Assembly: GCA_037974665.1 (NCBI GenBank)
Contig: CM075765.1
Span: 62,545,747-62,609,746 of the forward strand
Direction: 5' to 3'
DNA: 64,000 nt
Origin: Ehretia macrophylla
Taxonomy: Eukaryota; Streptophyta; Magnoliopsida; Boraginales; Ehretiaceae
The notes below the pieces were generated by a model that saw nothing but the letters and a program-made list of their open reading frames with translations, was not told the DNA's origin and searched no databases. The translations under genes and the position numbers were made by a program. Shown one piece after another: positions 1 to 11,057 of this stretch; position 1 is the first letter of the stretch, and each line of letters begins with the position of its first letter.

Positions 1-2
1 AG

Positions 3-2463
3 ATTCTTTATGTGCAAAGCGATGGTGGCGGTGAATTCGTTAATCATACCATTCGCAGCCTATTTGACAAACTTGGCATTATACATCGTATCTCTTGTCC
101 TAGTACACCTGCCCAAAATGGCGTAGCTGAGCGCAAACATCGACATATTGTTGAAACTGGGCTTACCTTATTGGCTCATAGTGGTTTGCCTACGGATTTC
201 TGGAGTCATGCTTTTGCAATAGCAGTGTATCTTATTAATCGCATGCCCACCTCTTTGTTACAATACAATTCTCCTTATGCACTATTGTATGGGAAGTTAC
301 CATATTATCATTTTTTGAGAATTTTTGGTTGCCTTTGTTATCCGTGTCTTCGGCCCCTTGGAGGTAACAAGTTGGATTTCAAAACTTGTCCATGCATATG
401 TATTGGATATAGTCATTCGCATAAGGGCTACAAATGCTATGATCCGCTGACAAAGAAGATTTATGTATCTCGGCATGTGGTATTCGATGAACAAAAATTT
501 TCAGGGATTCACAATTCTTTTTCAACGAAGCTGCAACCATTGTTTCGTGTGAAGCCGTTTCCTTCTCAGCTTCTCGCGGATCCGATACCGCCTATGCCGA
601 CACCAACTTTGTTCGCTTTGGACCATGACTCCACATCACCGCCTACTCCCATGTCACATGCAACGACACATGTTCCCTTGTTTGATTTGGTACCAAACAC
701 TCCGCCACGCCTAGCGCCTGGTGATGCTCAACATGATACTTCTACTACATACCTAGTTGTCGATGCACCCTCATGTGACCAGAGCTCTCCATCTGTTTTC
801 CCTTTGGCTGACAATCAACGGACTCATAAAATGGTCACCAGGACTATGGACGGCACCAGAAAGCCACGAGTGCTCTTTGCCTCACGATATCCTATTCCTG
901 AATGTTTATTAGCTTCAACATCTGCCTTGCCTACCAAGCCTACGTGCTTCACTCAAGCTATTAAAGATACAAATTGGCGAGCTGCTATAGAAGACAAATT
1001 TAATTCTCTTGTGAACAACCACACATGGTCACTCGTACCTCCCTCAAACGACATGAATGTTATTGGTTATCGCTGGGTATATCGAGTAAAACAAAATTCT
1101 GATGGTACTTTGGAGCGCTACAAAGCACGACTTGTTGCAAAAGGCTATACTCAACAACCCGGCAGAGATTATGGGGACACTTTTAGTCCTGTTGTTCGTC
1201 CCACTACAATTCGTCTAATTTTGTCATTAGCCATCACAAATAATTGGTCGCTCCGCCAATTAGATGTCAAGAACGCTTTTTTGCATGGAGATCTTTCTGA
1301 GACAGTATACATGACACAACCCCAAGGTTTTGTTGATACTACACATCCAAATTATGTGTGTAAATTACACAAGTCGCTCTACGGGCTCAAACAAGCACCT
1401 CGTGCTTGGTATCAAAAATTTAGTTCATTCCTACTATCTTGTGGTTTTTCACACTCTCCACATGATGCGTCCCTTTTCGTTCGTCACTCCTCTATGCATG
1501 TGATTATGCTCCTACTTTACGTGGATGATATTGTAGTTTCTGGTGATTCACCTGCTCACATTTTTGAGTTCATTACTCTTCTTTCTCAGACGTTTGCGAT
1601 GAAAGATTTAGGCCCCTTGCATTTCTTTCTTGGCATGGAGGTATGTCACCAAGCTAATGGTCTTTATCTCACACATACCAAATATACGCTTCACTTATTG
1701 GCTCAATTTGGTTTGGAAAGTGTCAAGCCTGTTGCCACACCAATGTCAGGTGCACGGTTGAACTCTACTGATGGTGAGCTCCTACAAGACGTCACAGGTT
1801 TTCGTCAAATGGTTGGTGTTTTATAGTATTTAACGATGACGCGCCCGGATATTTCTTATGCTGTCAACTCTGTTTGTCAGTATATGCATGCACCTAGAGC
1901 TTATCACCTAATAGTTTCTAAACGTATACTCTGATACATTAAGCACACCCTTCACCATGGTTTGCTCCTGCAGTGGTGCCCGACGCTCCATTTGCAAGGG
2001 TACACTGATGCGGATTGGGCCGGCTGTCCTACCACCAGACACTCTACCTCTGGTTTTGCAGTCTATCTTGCTCCTAATCTTATATCGTGGAGTTCGAAAA
2101 AGCAGTCGACCGTTTCCAAGTCCAGTTCTGAGGCAGAGTACCGCGTGCTAGCTTCGTTTGCTTCTGAACTACTTTGGGTTCTTCATCTTGCAAAGTTTCT
2201 TCGTATTCGGCTAGCAAGCTCACCACTCCTGCTCTGTGATAATGTAAGCTCCATTTACATGGCTTCTAATCCTATTATCCATAATCGTAGCAAGCATATC
2301 GAAATCGACATTCATTTTGTCCGAGACAAGATTAGTGATGGCACCTTCTAGCTTCGGTACATAAACTCAACTGATCAGATAGCGGATGTGTTTACTAAGT
2401 CGTTATATCGACCCCGATTTGAGTTTCTTCGTGCCAAGCTCTCTGTGGTCCAACCCCCGTGAG
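3..2463 (+). pseudogene. copia pol polyprotein (integrase-RT-RNase H), broken
   Basis: Encodes the C-terminal half of a copia polyprotein. Visible motifs are the integrase SDGGGEF and PAQNGVAERKHRH segments, the RT core ending in LYVDD (YVDD at 1518-1529), and the RNase H segments YTDADWAG and KHIEIDIHFVRDK. The frame is kept from position 3 to the natural TGA at 2461-2463, but TAG (1824-1826), TGA (near 1933) and TAG (2349-2351) interrupt it. Each fits a C-to-T change from CAG or CGA. No indels are needed. In the family these enzymes copy element RNA into cDNA and integrate it; this copy cannot make the full product. Confidence 0.93.
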
Positions 2464-2475
2464 CTTGTGGGGGGG

Positions 2476-2681
2476 TGTTAAGATGAGCTTCATATCTCCT
2501 ATTTTCTAGCTCTTATCTTTAGCCGAATACTTCTCTTTGTGATTGTAAAGATAGTTCGTGTAAATCACGTTTAGTTTACCAACTCTTGTAACTCTCCTAC
2601 TACTTGTAAACTACTGTTGTATCTTCTATATTAATGAATACAATGCACGCAGTATTTTGTGTGGGAAAATATTATCTTACA
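2476..2681 (+). repeat. 3' LTR of the copia element
   Basis: Starts TGTTAAGAT directly after a run of G (polypurine tract) and ends ATCTTACA, giving near-perfect inverted termini with the TG...CA ends typical of LTRs. Length is 206 bp, short but within the copia range. There is no second LTR in the window to align it with. Confidence 0.8.
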
Positions 2682-2745
2682 AATAGAAAATTTTGTAGTG
2701 ATATGGTACTGATCTATGCTTTTTGAATGTAAATTTCAATACCTC

Positions 2746-2918
2746 TTAGTAAATTGTTTGAGATTTCTTCAGTGGAGAATTTTCCTTGGGAATTCTTTCT
2801 TTATAGAAATCAATGGCTGCTTTAACTGAACCAAATCCTTGTCTCTCATCTGACCCTCCTCTGTCCATTTCCATCTGTTTCACACTCACATTGGAAGAAA
2901 CCACTTCTAATACTTCTC
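2746..2918 (-). other. exon-like coding fragment, unidentified
   Basis: On the minus strand a possible acceptor (GATCAG) is followed by an open frame of about 57 codons ending in TAA at 2746-2748. The frame includes the segment GFGSVKAAIDFYKERIPK, which looks protein-like. Its SVKAA core weakly recalls plant WEB-family proteins, but I cannot assign it. It lies next to the copia LTR and about 300 bp from the solo LTR at 3241, so it may be a remnant of a gene broken by insertions. Confidence 0.3.
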
Positions 2919-3240
2919 CTGATCATGTGTAAGCAAAGGACACCAGATTAAAACTCGGGATGGCAACGGGTACCCGTTTTATCCAAAATCGACGGGTAAC
3001 TGTTCGATAAAAATCCTATAATAAAAACCGATAAAGAATCCATTAGGGTTAGGGTTTGGGTTTTATAAAAGAAAACTGATGGGTAAACCGATAATATCAA
3101 GATTTTTTTTCCCCTGGTGAAACTCGTACGAAAACCAGGAAAATATAATAAGAACAAAACCAATTAATGGTTGTAGTTGTGGAAAGAGGTGGAAGATGAA
3201 AAGGTAATGGAAGGGTGCAAAGGTTTCCTCTGGCCTGCGG

Positions 3241-5715
3241 TGTGACGCCCAAGATTTAGCCATGCATTCAATTACTATTGCATCCCTTGCTTGCTCATTT
3301 ACTTCTGTACTTTACTAACTGACTTCTGTAGCTACTATTCACTCCATTTTCAAACTACATTCTATTAGTGAATTAACATTTTTATTAAATCATATTAATT
3401 GTTAAAGGAGTGGAAAAAATGTGCAATTGAACTAGAAGCGATAGGAGCGCTCATTTAGAAAATGATTTTCGTAGTTCAATGAATAGTGTTACGTAATATA
3501 ACTTAGAGATTTAATTAGCTAGCCTATGTTTCACACCTTAGGCTCGTTTTAAAGTTAACAACGCTCATTTTAGTAACCCATTTAATAACCCAACTTAAAC
3601 ATTTAGTATATCTACTCAACACAAGAACATTTAACTCATAAAAACAAAAAAAAAAAAAAAGAGAGCAAATGCTGAAAAATCACTGTAGCAAATCCGAGAA
3701 TAGTGTAGGAGGAGAATGAGAGGATTTTGCTCATCAAATCTTCAAGCCAAGCCAAGCCAAGCTAGGAGCAAGTAGTTTAGGGTGTTTGCTAGCCTCCCGA
3801 TAGGTCCTACGCGCAATGGGTGAGGGTTTTCATGACTTTTTATGCATATCTAAAATGTTACATTTTTCTTGATTTGTTGAAAATGTTATCAAATGCTATT
3901 GCAAAGCTTATCTATGCTATTATACCTTGTATATAAGTGCTAGAGAACACATTTGGGCTATTAGTTCGCATTTTAAACGGTTGGAATCGTCATTTGAATT
4001 TATGAGGTGAATAGTGACATTTTTCTAGGGTTTTGTGTAATTGCCAACACTCCTAATAGATGCCTTAGGTGCTAATGAAGGTAGTCTAATAGCCCCGTGC
4101 ACTTGAATTGCTCTAGAATCGCATAAAACGTGAAATAGCCGACTTTAACAAAGGGGTTTCGGGGTTCATGGGAAATCCGGGTGGATTCGGGCTTCACTTC
4201 TAGTATTCTTAGGCTACCTAGGTGCTATAGAAGCTTTTATAAACCTTGTTTGAAGCCCGGATAAGGTATGTGTAGTTTAAAGCCATAAGAGGGAATTTGG
4301 GGCTTTCGGGGTAATCGCAGGCGTTTGAATGAGTTAGAGGGTTGAGAGGGTACCTTGAGGGTTAGTTAGAAGGTTGGGAGAGTTTCCCTTGAAAATAGAA
4401 TCATTAACCTTGGTTTGGAAGAGAAATAATTTGAAAAATAAAGGGGTTTAGGTGCAATTTCGGTTGACTCACATTTCTAAACCCATGGCATGACTTCTTG
4501 AGTGTTTATATGTGATTTTAAATTGATTTGGAACTTTTGGTATGATTCTATGCTTATTTTGTATATGTCCCTTTGTAAACTGCTTATTAGCTTCTATAAT
4601 TGCTTCTATTCTAATTGCATCGAGGTCAACCTACTTTGTTGATCCTCCTATGTGTTAATGCTTATATTATTGCTATTAATTTGCCATTGTTAAGTGCATT
4701 GCATCGTGGTTGCGCAACCATAGTGTCAGGGGCGGATGTGTTGAATATCGGCTGGGCGGCAGAGGGCTTGCCGGTGGATATTCAAACTCCGTGTCCTAGT
4801 CCCTCATTCGCCTGGTCCGGAGATTGCCAGGGGATGTTAGGTCGTAGGATTATCGGGATACATCCGGAGTATACCCACTGGAGTGTTTGGGGTTATGCCG
4901 GCTTATCGTGATCGTGATCGAGGTTCGTGGATCATGAATGAAGACCAGTGAAGATTGGTGTATAGGGGTTATGAGAAATGTATCCTTTCAAATATGTGGT
5001 TATTTAAGCTATCATTGTTTCTTGATTTGTTCAATTGTTATTGTTGTTAACTGTATTACTTGTCGCATTGCACACCCCGGGACCTTATCCCTCACTGGGC
5101 AACAGTGGTTGCTCATACCTCGCTAACATGTTTCAGGTGGCGCAGTTGGAGGAGTTGCATTAGTTGCTGTGTCTAGTTACTTAAGGTGGACTATGTTCTT
5201 GTTGGTGAGAGTAGGACTTGTTTTCCTTACTTTATATTCTATTTTGTAACCTAAGTAATATGTGTATATTACATAGTTTGCAAATTGAGGGATAGATGTT
5301 GTAGTGGTAGATTTAGAACATGGCATGTAATAACTTATATTTCTGCTATTAGCTACTTCGCATGCTTGGGAGTGAATGACTGGTTATTTTCAATTTCTAA
5401 GAATACTTAAAAGCTATCATGGAGTGGCATGATAAGCGGTTTTGTAAAGAAGTTAAGTTATGAATGCATGCTTGTCTGTATCTAAACTGTTTGTATGTCT
5501 TAAGGCTCGGATGGCCTTAAAGCTAAGATCTTTAGTTATAAATGAATGTCTTGTTATGTTGTGGCTTTATTGAGCATTTACAGGTTTGAAAAATGTCCGC
5601 GGTACGGAGGAAACTCTATCCGTTTTTCCCTAAAATTTTGAGACTGGGTTGGAATTGGGTTGAGAATAACTTGGTTATTAAAGCATCCGGTCTCGTGAGG
5701 GATCGGGGCGTTACA
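3241..5715. mobile_element. solo LTR (2475 bp), probable Ty3/gypsy
   Basis: The segment starts TGTGACGCCC and ends GGGGCGTTACA, which are inverted LTR-type termini (TGT...ACA). It is flanked by a perfect 5-bp duplication TGCGG at 3236-3240 and 5716-5720. There is no coding capacity, internal region, primer-binding site or second LTR, so this is a solo LTR left by recombination between the two LTRs of a full element. The large LTR size suggests Ty3/gypsy, but no domain is present to prove it. Confidence 0.88.
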
Positions 5716-5720
5716 TGCGG

Positions 5721-7609
5721 TCTTAGTGTAACTGGTTTATCTGAAAAAATACGTGTATAAAATAAATATTGCTCTACTCCTGCTCAAGTGTAAACAAGGC
5801 ACAAAATGCATACCTGAAACTGCCTCTGGAAATAGCATCTGATTTCACTCTTAAGCTAGAAAATGGAGATTGGAGTGTCTTCGACTATTGCTTCAAATGG
5901 AAACTCATGAAAAATGTAGATATTAGAGTTGAAGGGAGATAACTCCTGTTGATTGGCTGTAATTGGAAGTAACTGTCAGCCTCCTGATTACTTTCTCTTG
6001 GTACCCACCAAATTGATTTTGTTTCCAAAAATTTACAGCTTCCAAAAGGTATTCACAGTGTTATTTAGTATTTTTGGACATGTAACTGTATCATGGGATT
6101 TATAATCTTGCAATGAGATAGTATAATCTTGATATAGCATACAAAGAAGGGAGGAACTCCAGATGGTAGAAGAATCCAAAACTAGACTTCAATAAGAAAA
6201 TCAGCTACGTGAAAATAAAGACATACTTGTCGTGGAGCAAAGAAAACAACTGCATTTGGGTGGCACGACCAGACAATAATAATTTCATAAGCTTCGAAGG
6301 TGCATGATTTGCCACGATGTTGGATCCTAAACCATTCACCATACAAGTAACTTTCATAGTTTTTGGATGCCTCAAGATATGTGGCATCCCTCTTAAATTC
6401 AAATAGTAGCTCCTCTGGCTGTAAATTTATCAAATACGAGAAACTTGATAGCATAGACATAGCCCATCGTACATTAAATAAGTTTAGAAATGTTACACCT
6501 CTTATATTTTATCATGATACAACAAATAGTTTTAAGTTTAGTGAGAAGGAAAGAGAGGAATGCCCTTTTTCTTTAATGAGTAAATTTCAGTTTCCTCTGG
6601 AATTGAAAGTTTATGAAAAGATAGAAAAAAACTCAATTTTTGATAGGATACAAATACTCCTATAGTTTTAACCTTACGAATAAAATGTCAAAAAATCATT
6701 TATATGCATTAAACTCCTTCTTATCTAGTAATTTTTCATTAAAAATTATCAATTCCTTTCTATTTAAGAGATGTATGATATAAGCTCTACACATATGAAA
6801 CACATCCTGTTTGAATAAGATTAACGACTAGTCCGACTGACCGAATAACCTCTCATTGGTGACATCCCGAGCGCACACAAGCACTTAGGCCATGTCGTCA
6901 TTAACCACACCTCAACCACTTGCTTATCTTATCTACTGCTTTGTATTTTAAATGCTAGATTAGTTTATATCATGTACACTAGATTAGCACACCAGATCTA
7001 TTGTAATCTCTTACGAGTAGAATCTGCTATCTTGTGCTTTCAGTACCGTCTCTTCTTTACACTTTCCTTCTTCAAACAATTCTATGATCACGCCATTCGC
7101 CTCAAACAATTCTTCTCCGATCCCTCTCAATTCCCTCCCGATGAAATCTCTCGCTTCATTTCTCTCCGAGGCACACACTGTTTGTTTTGTGTGCGTGCAC
7201 ATATATATATACATATATGTATATGTATATTGTAACGGTTTGTTTTTGTAAATGCGATACATGTACAGTGTATAGGCGTTTAGCTACGGTTCGCAGTTTG
7301 ATTTTGATTGAAGTTTAGTGGATTATTCATATATATATATATATATATGTATGTGCGTGTGTGCGCGTATGTATACCTGTTTGATTTATTAAATGCGATA
7401 TATGTTAATTCACGGTTACAGGCATGTTGTGACGATTTGCAATTTAATTTTGATTCAAATTGAGTGAACAGTTTTGTGAAATTGGCTTTGGTTGCTGTAA
7501 TGACGGGTGGTTTTAAAAATAAAATAAAATAATATGATAATGATGGAGTAGATTTTGTGAGGTTTTAAGATAGGAGTTCAGGCCATGTTGGCCACGTTTA
7601 GAGGGTAGA
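5721..7609. other. intergenic, with isolated exon-like pieces
   Basis: AT-rich DNA between two solo LTRs. Contents are an exon-like minus-strand segment at 6227-6418 (separate entry), a plus-strand open stretch near 7070-7170, and short TA/CATA microsatellites near 7200-7235 and 7329-7352. The open stretch includes the protein-like segment AIRLKQFFSDPSQFPPDEIS, but it has no convincing start or GT donor and I do not recognise it. I see no complete gene here. Confidence 0.5.
6227..6418 (-). other. exon-like segment of an unidentified gene
   Basis: Exactly 192 nt (64 codons, phase 0) bounded on the minus strand by a good acceptor (TTTACAG) and a donor GTATGT. The open frame contains segments such as YESYLYGEWFRIQHRGK and FEAYEIIIVW, which have protein-like composition. 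I cannot name the family. No neighbouring exon in a matching frame is evident, so it may be a stranded exon of a gene disrupted by the solo LTR insertions. Confidence 0.35.
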
Positions 7610-9600
7610 TGTCATGCCCCAAAATTAAATAATTGTATACAATCTCGGTATGTGATATGTCACGTGGTAAAAGAATAAGATTTTTAAAATTCGCTAGGCG
7701 TACATCTATTAAATACTCAAATTAGAGCCATTAAACTATAAATATTTAAAGACTTTCAATTAAACTATACGTATTCGATTACAAACCAAATCTTCAAATA
7801 GTTATAAAGAACAGATGTTCAAAATTAATATAATCAAACCCAAATGTCACAAATAAAGTTCCAATCCGAATTCTAATAACATTCAATAAAGTAAATTTCA
7901 TGTCATTAAATCGTCGTACTCGGACACATGTAGCGCTTATTCTGTTTTAACTGCAAAGAAAGCAGGCGGAGACAAAAGTGGTGAGCGAATAAAAGCTCAG
8001 TAAGGAAATTCAATCCACAATAAAAATACAACTTGGGGATTGAGTCATGAAACTTCTGACTGAAATTCACAAATTTTACAACAGATGTTATACATATAAT
8101 AGTTGGTTAATAATTGACAGACCAATACATATAGTGGAACAGAAGGGAATAGTCACTAACATGACTCATAAACAAAATATATAAAAATAGTTGTGACTGG
8201 ATTTAACTCGTGTAGTATTGGTTTAGTAATAAATTTGGACCCAATTCATATAGTGGCGGTATCAGTATCCGCTAAAACGGTACAATTATAGTTCCTGTAA
8301 CGTGGTACCATAACAGTATCGATACAACTAAAGTAACACAACTATAAAAAAAAATTTCATAATATAGAAAATCATAAATAAAAGAACACGTGCGAAGTTA
8401 ACGAGGACTGAGAAGTTTTTAAATGGTGATCAAACAATACAATAGAGTTTCTAAGGATTTATCCGGACTTAGAGACAAAATCATAATACGATCAAATAAC
8501 ATGAGTTTTATTTACGTATTGAATGGAATTTAATTCCACAACTAAAATGTATAAAATAACAACACAAACTTTTTAAATGCTACTTTTGACTTCTTTATAA
8601 AATAAATAAAGTATACGATATCCAATATATATATATAATAATTAAAAATTAATATCAATAAAATATTAACGTACCTGATCGACTGACCAGAGACGTTAGT
8701 CACTAAGTGACTTTTTCGAAAGTCACTGAAGTGACTTTCATTTTTCTTTTTTCTTTTTTTTTCCTTTTTTTAAATCTATCTTTTAATTTCAATAATTTTA
8801 ACTAAATTTATTTCGAATATATAAAGAAAGATGAAAAGGACAATCAAAAGTACACAATCTAACAATTACATAATATCTTAAATTTGATCATTTTAATAGA
8901 ACAAAACCCAAAATAATAATCATTTTATTTAATAATTCCATATGAACTTAATCATTAAATAACTCAAAGTCCGGAGTAATCCTCAAAGAGAAAACTAATA
9001 ATAAGAGATCTTAACGAATGAAATATCAAATTCACTCTCGGATTAAACTTATACTAACTGAACGATATAACATAAGAGGGAACAAATCTTGGATCTCAAA
9101 TTAAGATGAGCAAACGAAATATTTGAAAGAGGATAGATGAATTCCACTTACACTTTGGTTCAAGAGCAAAAATTCTCAAATCACAATATTACAAATCTTA
9201 GTAACCACTTTAGTCTCATAAACACACAAACCAAAATTTTTGTTACCAAATAAGTCATCAACAATTAATTCTAGAAATTATTTCACAACCTATGATAAAT
9301 CCTCTAGCCTATGAATTTTATTAAGTTAGTTACCTTACCCAAAGAAGCTTCCGTCTAAGGTCTCTACGATTGAGAGCAAAGAAATAAAAGGAACGGTATA
9401 AAAAAAAGAAAGAGATGTTTGATCTCTTATGTATTCATTCTATTTTTTTATTTTTATTTTTGGTCAAAGTCATCATTAGCAAAAAATTTCATCATTATCC
9501 CCACTTCTCTTTATTCCCCAAATCACCCCACTTTAAGATACTTTATTTCCCACTCATCATTTTTTTTCTTTTGTTTTGTTTGATTTGGACGGTCATTACA
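7610..9600. mobile_element. probable solo LTR (1991 bp)
   Basis: Starts TGTCATGCCCC and ends GGTCATTACA, again inverted TGT...ACA termini. The flanking pentamers are GTAGA (7605-7609) and GTAGG (9601-9605), a 4/5 match consistent with an aged target duplication. There is no coding capacity inside. The termini resemble those of the solo LTR at 3241 but the body does not look like the same family. An unrelated AT-rich region with chance termini is the alternative. Confidence 0.6.
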
Positions 9601-9945
9601 GTAGGTGGGAAGCAAATCCTCTACCAACTAAAATGCTAAAAGTAGGGAATAAGTTGGGGGGAACTGTTGGGAAAAACGTTAGACAATGGGAGAAAAAAAT
9701 GAAAACACATTTTAGGTGTGCCTTCCTCTCTTTTCTTTTAAAAAATAAACGATAGCCAGAGAATAAAAAAACAACAACAAAACAAAATTCTTTGTGTAGA
9801 GTATGGAGAGGAAGAGAAATAGTGGACTGATTAACGACCTAAGGAATAGCTTTCAACCCATCAATTCGTCTTTTATTGGAGGTTTAATACTTGTTTCGTT
9901 GTAGGTGAAAGGTAAGGGGTGAAGCCATTTTTAAGATATAGTCCC
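9601..9945. other. intergenic, nothing recognised
   Basis: Short unique-looking stretch between the second solo LTR and the left TTA target site of Harbinger element A. No ORF, RNA gene or repeat was recognised. Confidence 0.5.
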
Positions 9946-10610
9946 TTAGGCTATCCTCAATGGAGTCTCTATAATGGGTCTCTATACTTCATTTTAGAGA
10001 CCAAATAGTGTTTTAGAGACCCACTTAGAGATTAAGGCAAAAAAATTATTTTAGAGACTCATTTAAGGCTATCCTCAATGGAGTCTATATATGGGTCTCT
10101 ATAAATCATTTATAGAGACCCATATAGAGATCAAATAGTATTTTAGAGACCCACTTAGAGACTAAGGCAAAAAAACTATTATAGATACTCATTTAGAGAC
10201 CAATAAAAAAAAAAAAATCTCCAGTGATGGTCTCTATAAAATTGAGTCCCTATATCGTGTTAAATTTTACATAATAATTTGATTATGTATAATTTTTTCT
10301 CGTGTGTTACTTTTTTTTAATTAATTGTTATTTAGATTATCTCAATTTTTTTAACGAATATTTCAAGCAAAAAATATATAATTTGTGACGAACATAACGT
10401 TTAAAAAATTAGGATTACTTTTAATTACATAATTGCATTTTGAAAAAAACTAATTAAAAATCTCTAATAATAATTTATCATACGTAAAAAAAAAATCTTA
10501 ATTAAAAATCCTCGTGTGTTGCGTTTATATATTTTTTTTCTTCATTTTATTCAATTTGTAAATTAATAAATTTTATTAATTTAATCACAAATCTTTTATC
10601 TAAATAATAC

Positions 10611-10930
10611 CCATTTGATTGGATTTTTTTATACTCAATCTCATCCGTTCGTTTGTTATCTCAATATCAAATATCTTATCCATGGTGACATCCATTGGAT
10701 TGGATTACCTTTCTTCAATCTCATCTGTCCATTTGTTATCTCAATCACAAATCTTTTATCTAAATAATATCCATTGGATTGGATTTTCTATACTCAATCT
10801 CATACGTCCATTTGTTATCTCAATATCCAATATCTTATCCAAACACCATCCATTGGATTGGATTTCCTTTCCTCAATCTCCTCCATTCATTTCTTATCTA
10901 TTTTGCATTCAATTTCCTATATATATTAAG
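10611..10930 (+). repeat. about 80-bp tandem repeat upstream of transposase
   Basis: Four diverged units, each containing CCATTGGATTGGATT followed by a TCAATCTCAT-type segment and TTTGTTATCTCAAT, begin near 10611, 10692, 10771 and 10850 (spacing 79-81 bp). A partial fifth unit lies near 10978. The array sits 130-450 bp upstream of the transposase ATG, where the promoter or leader is expected. A regulatory role is possible but not shown. Confidence 0.75.
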
Positions 10931-11057
10931 CCCCCAATCCTTTAATACTCACAACAATTCAAGCATACAATATCTCTCCATTGAATTGTATTTATTTTCC
11001 TCAATCTCATCCATTCGTTTCATTTCTATTTTGCTTTAAATTTCCTAAATATATAAA

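Larger units (their letters stand above)
1..2681 (+). mobile_element. Ty1/copia LTR retrotransposon, 3' part
   Basis: The element enters the window already inside the integrase domain. It continues through reverse transcriptase and RNase H in one reading frame, then a G-rich polypurine tract at about 2468-2475, then a short LTR. The order integrase, RT, RNase H defines the Ty1/copia superfamily. The 5' LTR, primer-binding site and gag lie outside the window, so the target-site duplication cannot be checked. Three in-frame stops make this copy non-autonomous. Confidence 0.93.

Noticed and set aside
4615..5126. 98- and 62-codon ORFs inside the solo LTR
   Set aside because: They lie in LTR sequence with no protein motif; the GC-richer patch is an LTR feature.
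9949..10230. Duplicate GGCTATCCTCAATGGAGTCT ends read as a tandem duplication of one terminus
   Set aside because: The outer copy continues at 15491 after element B, so the two ends belong to different nested elements.
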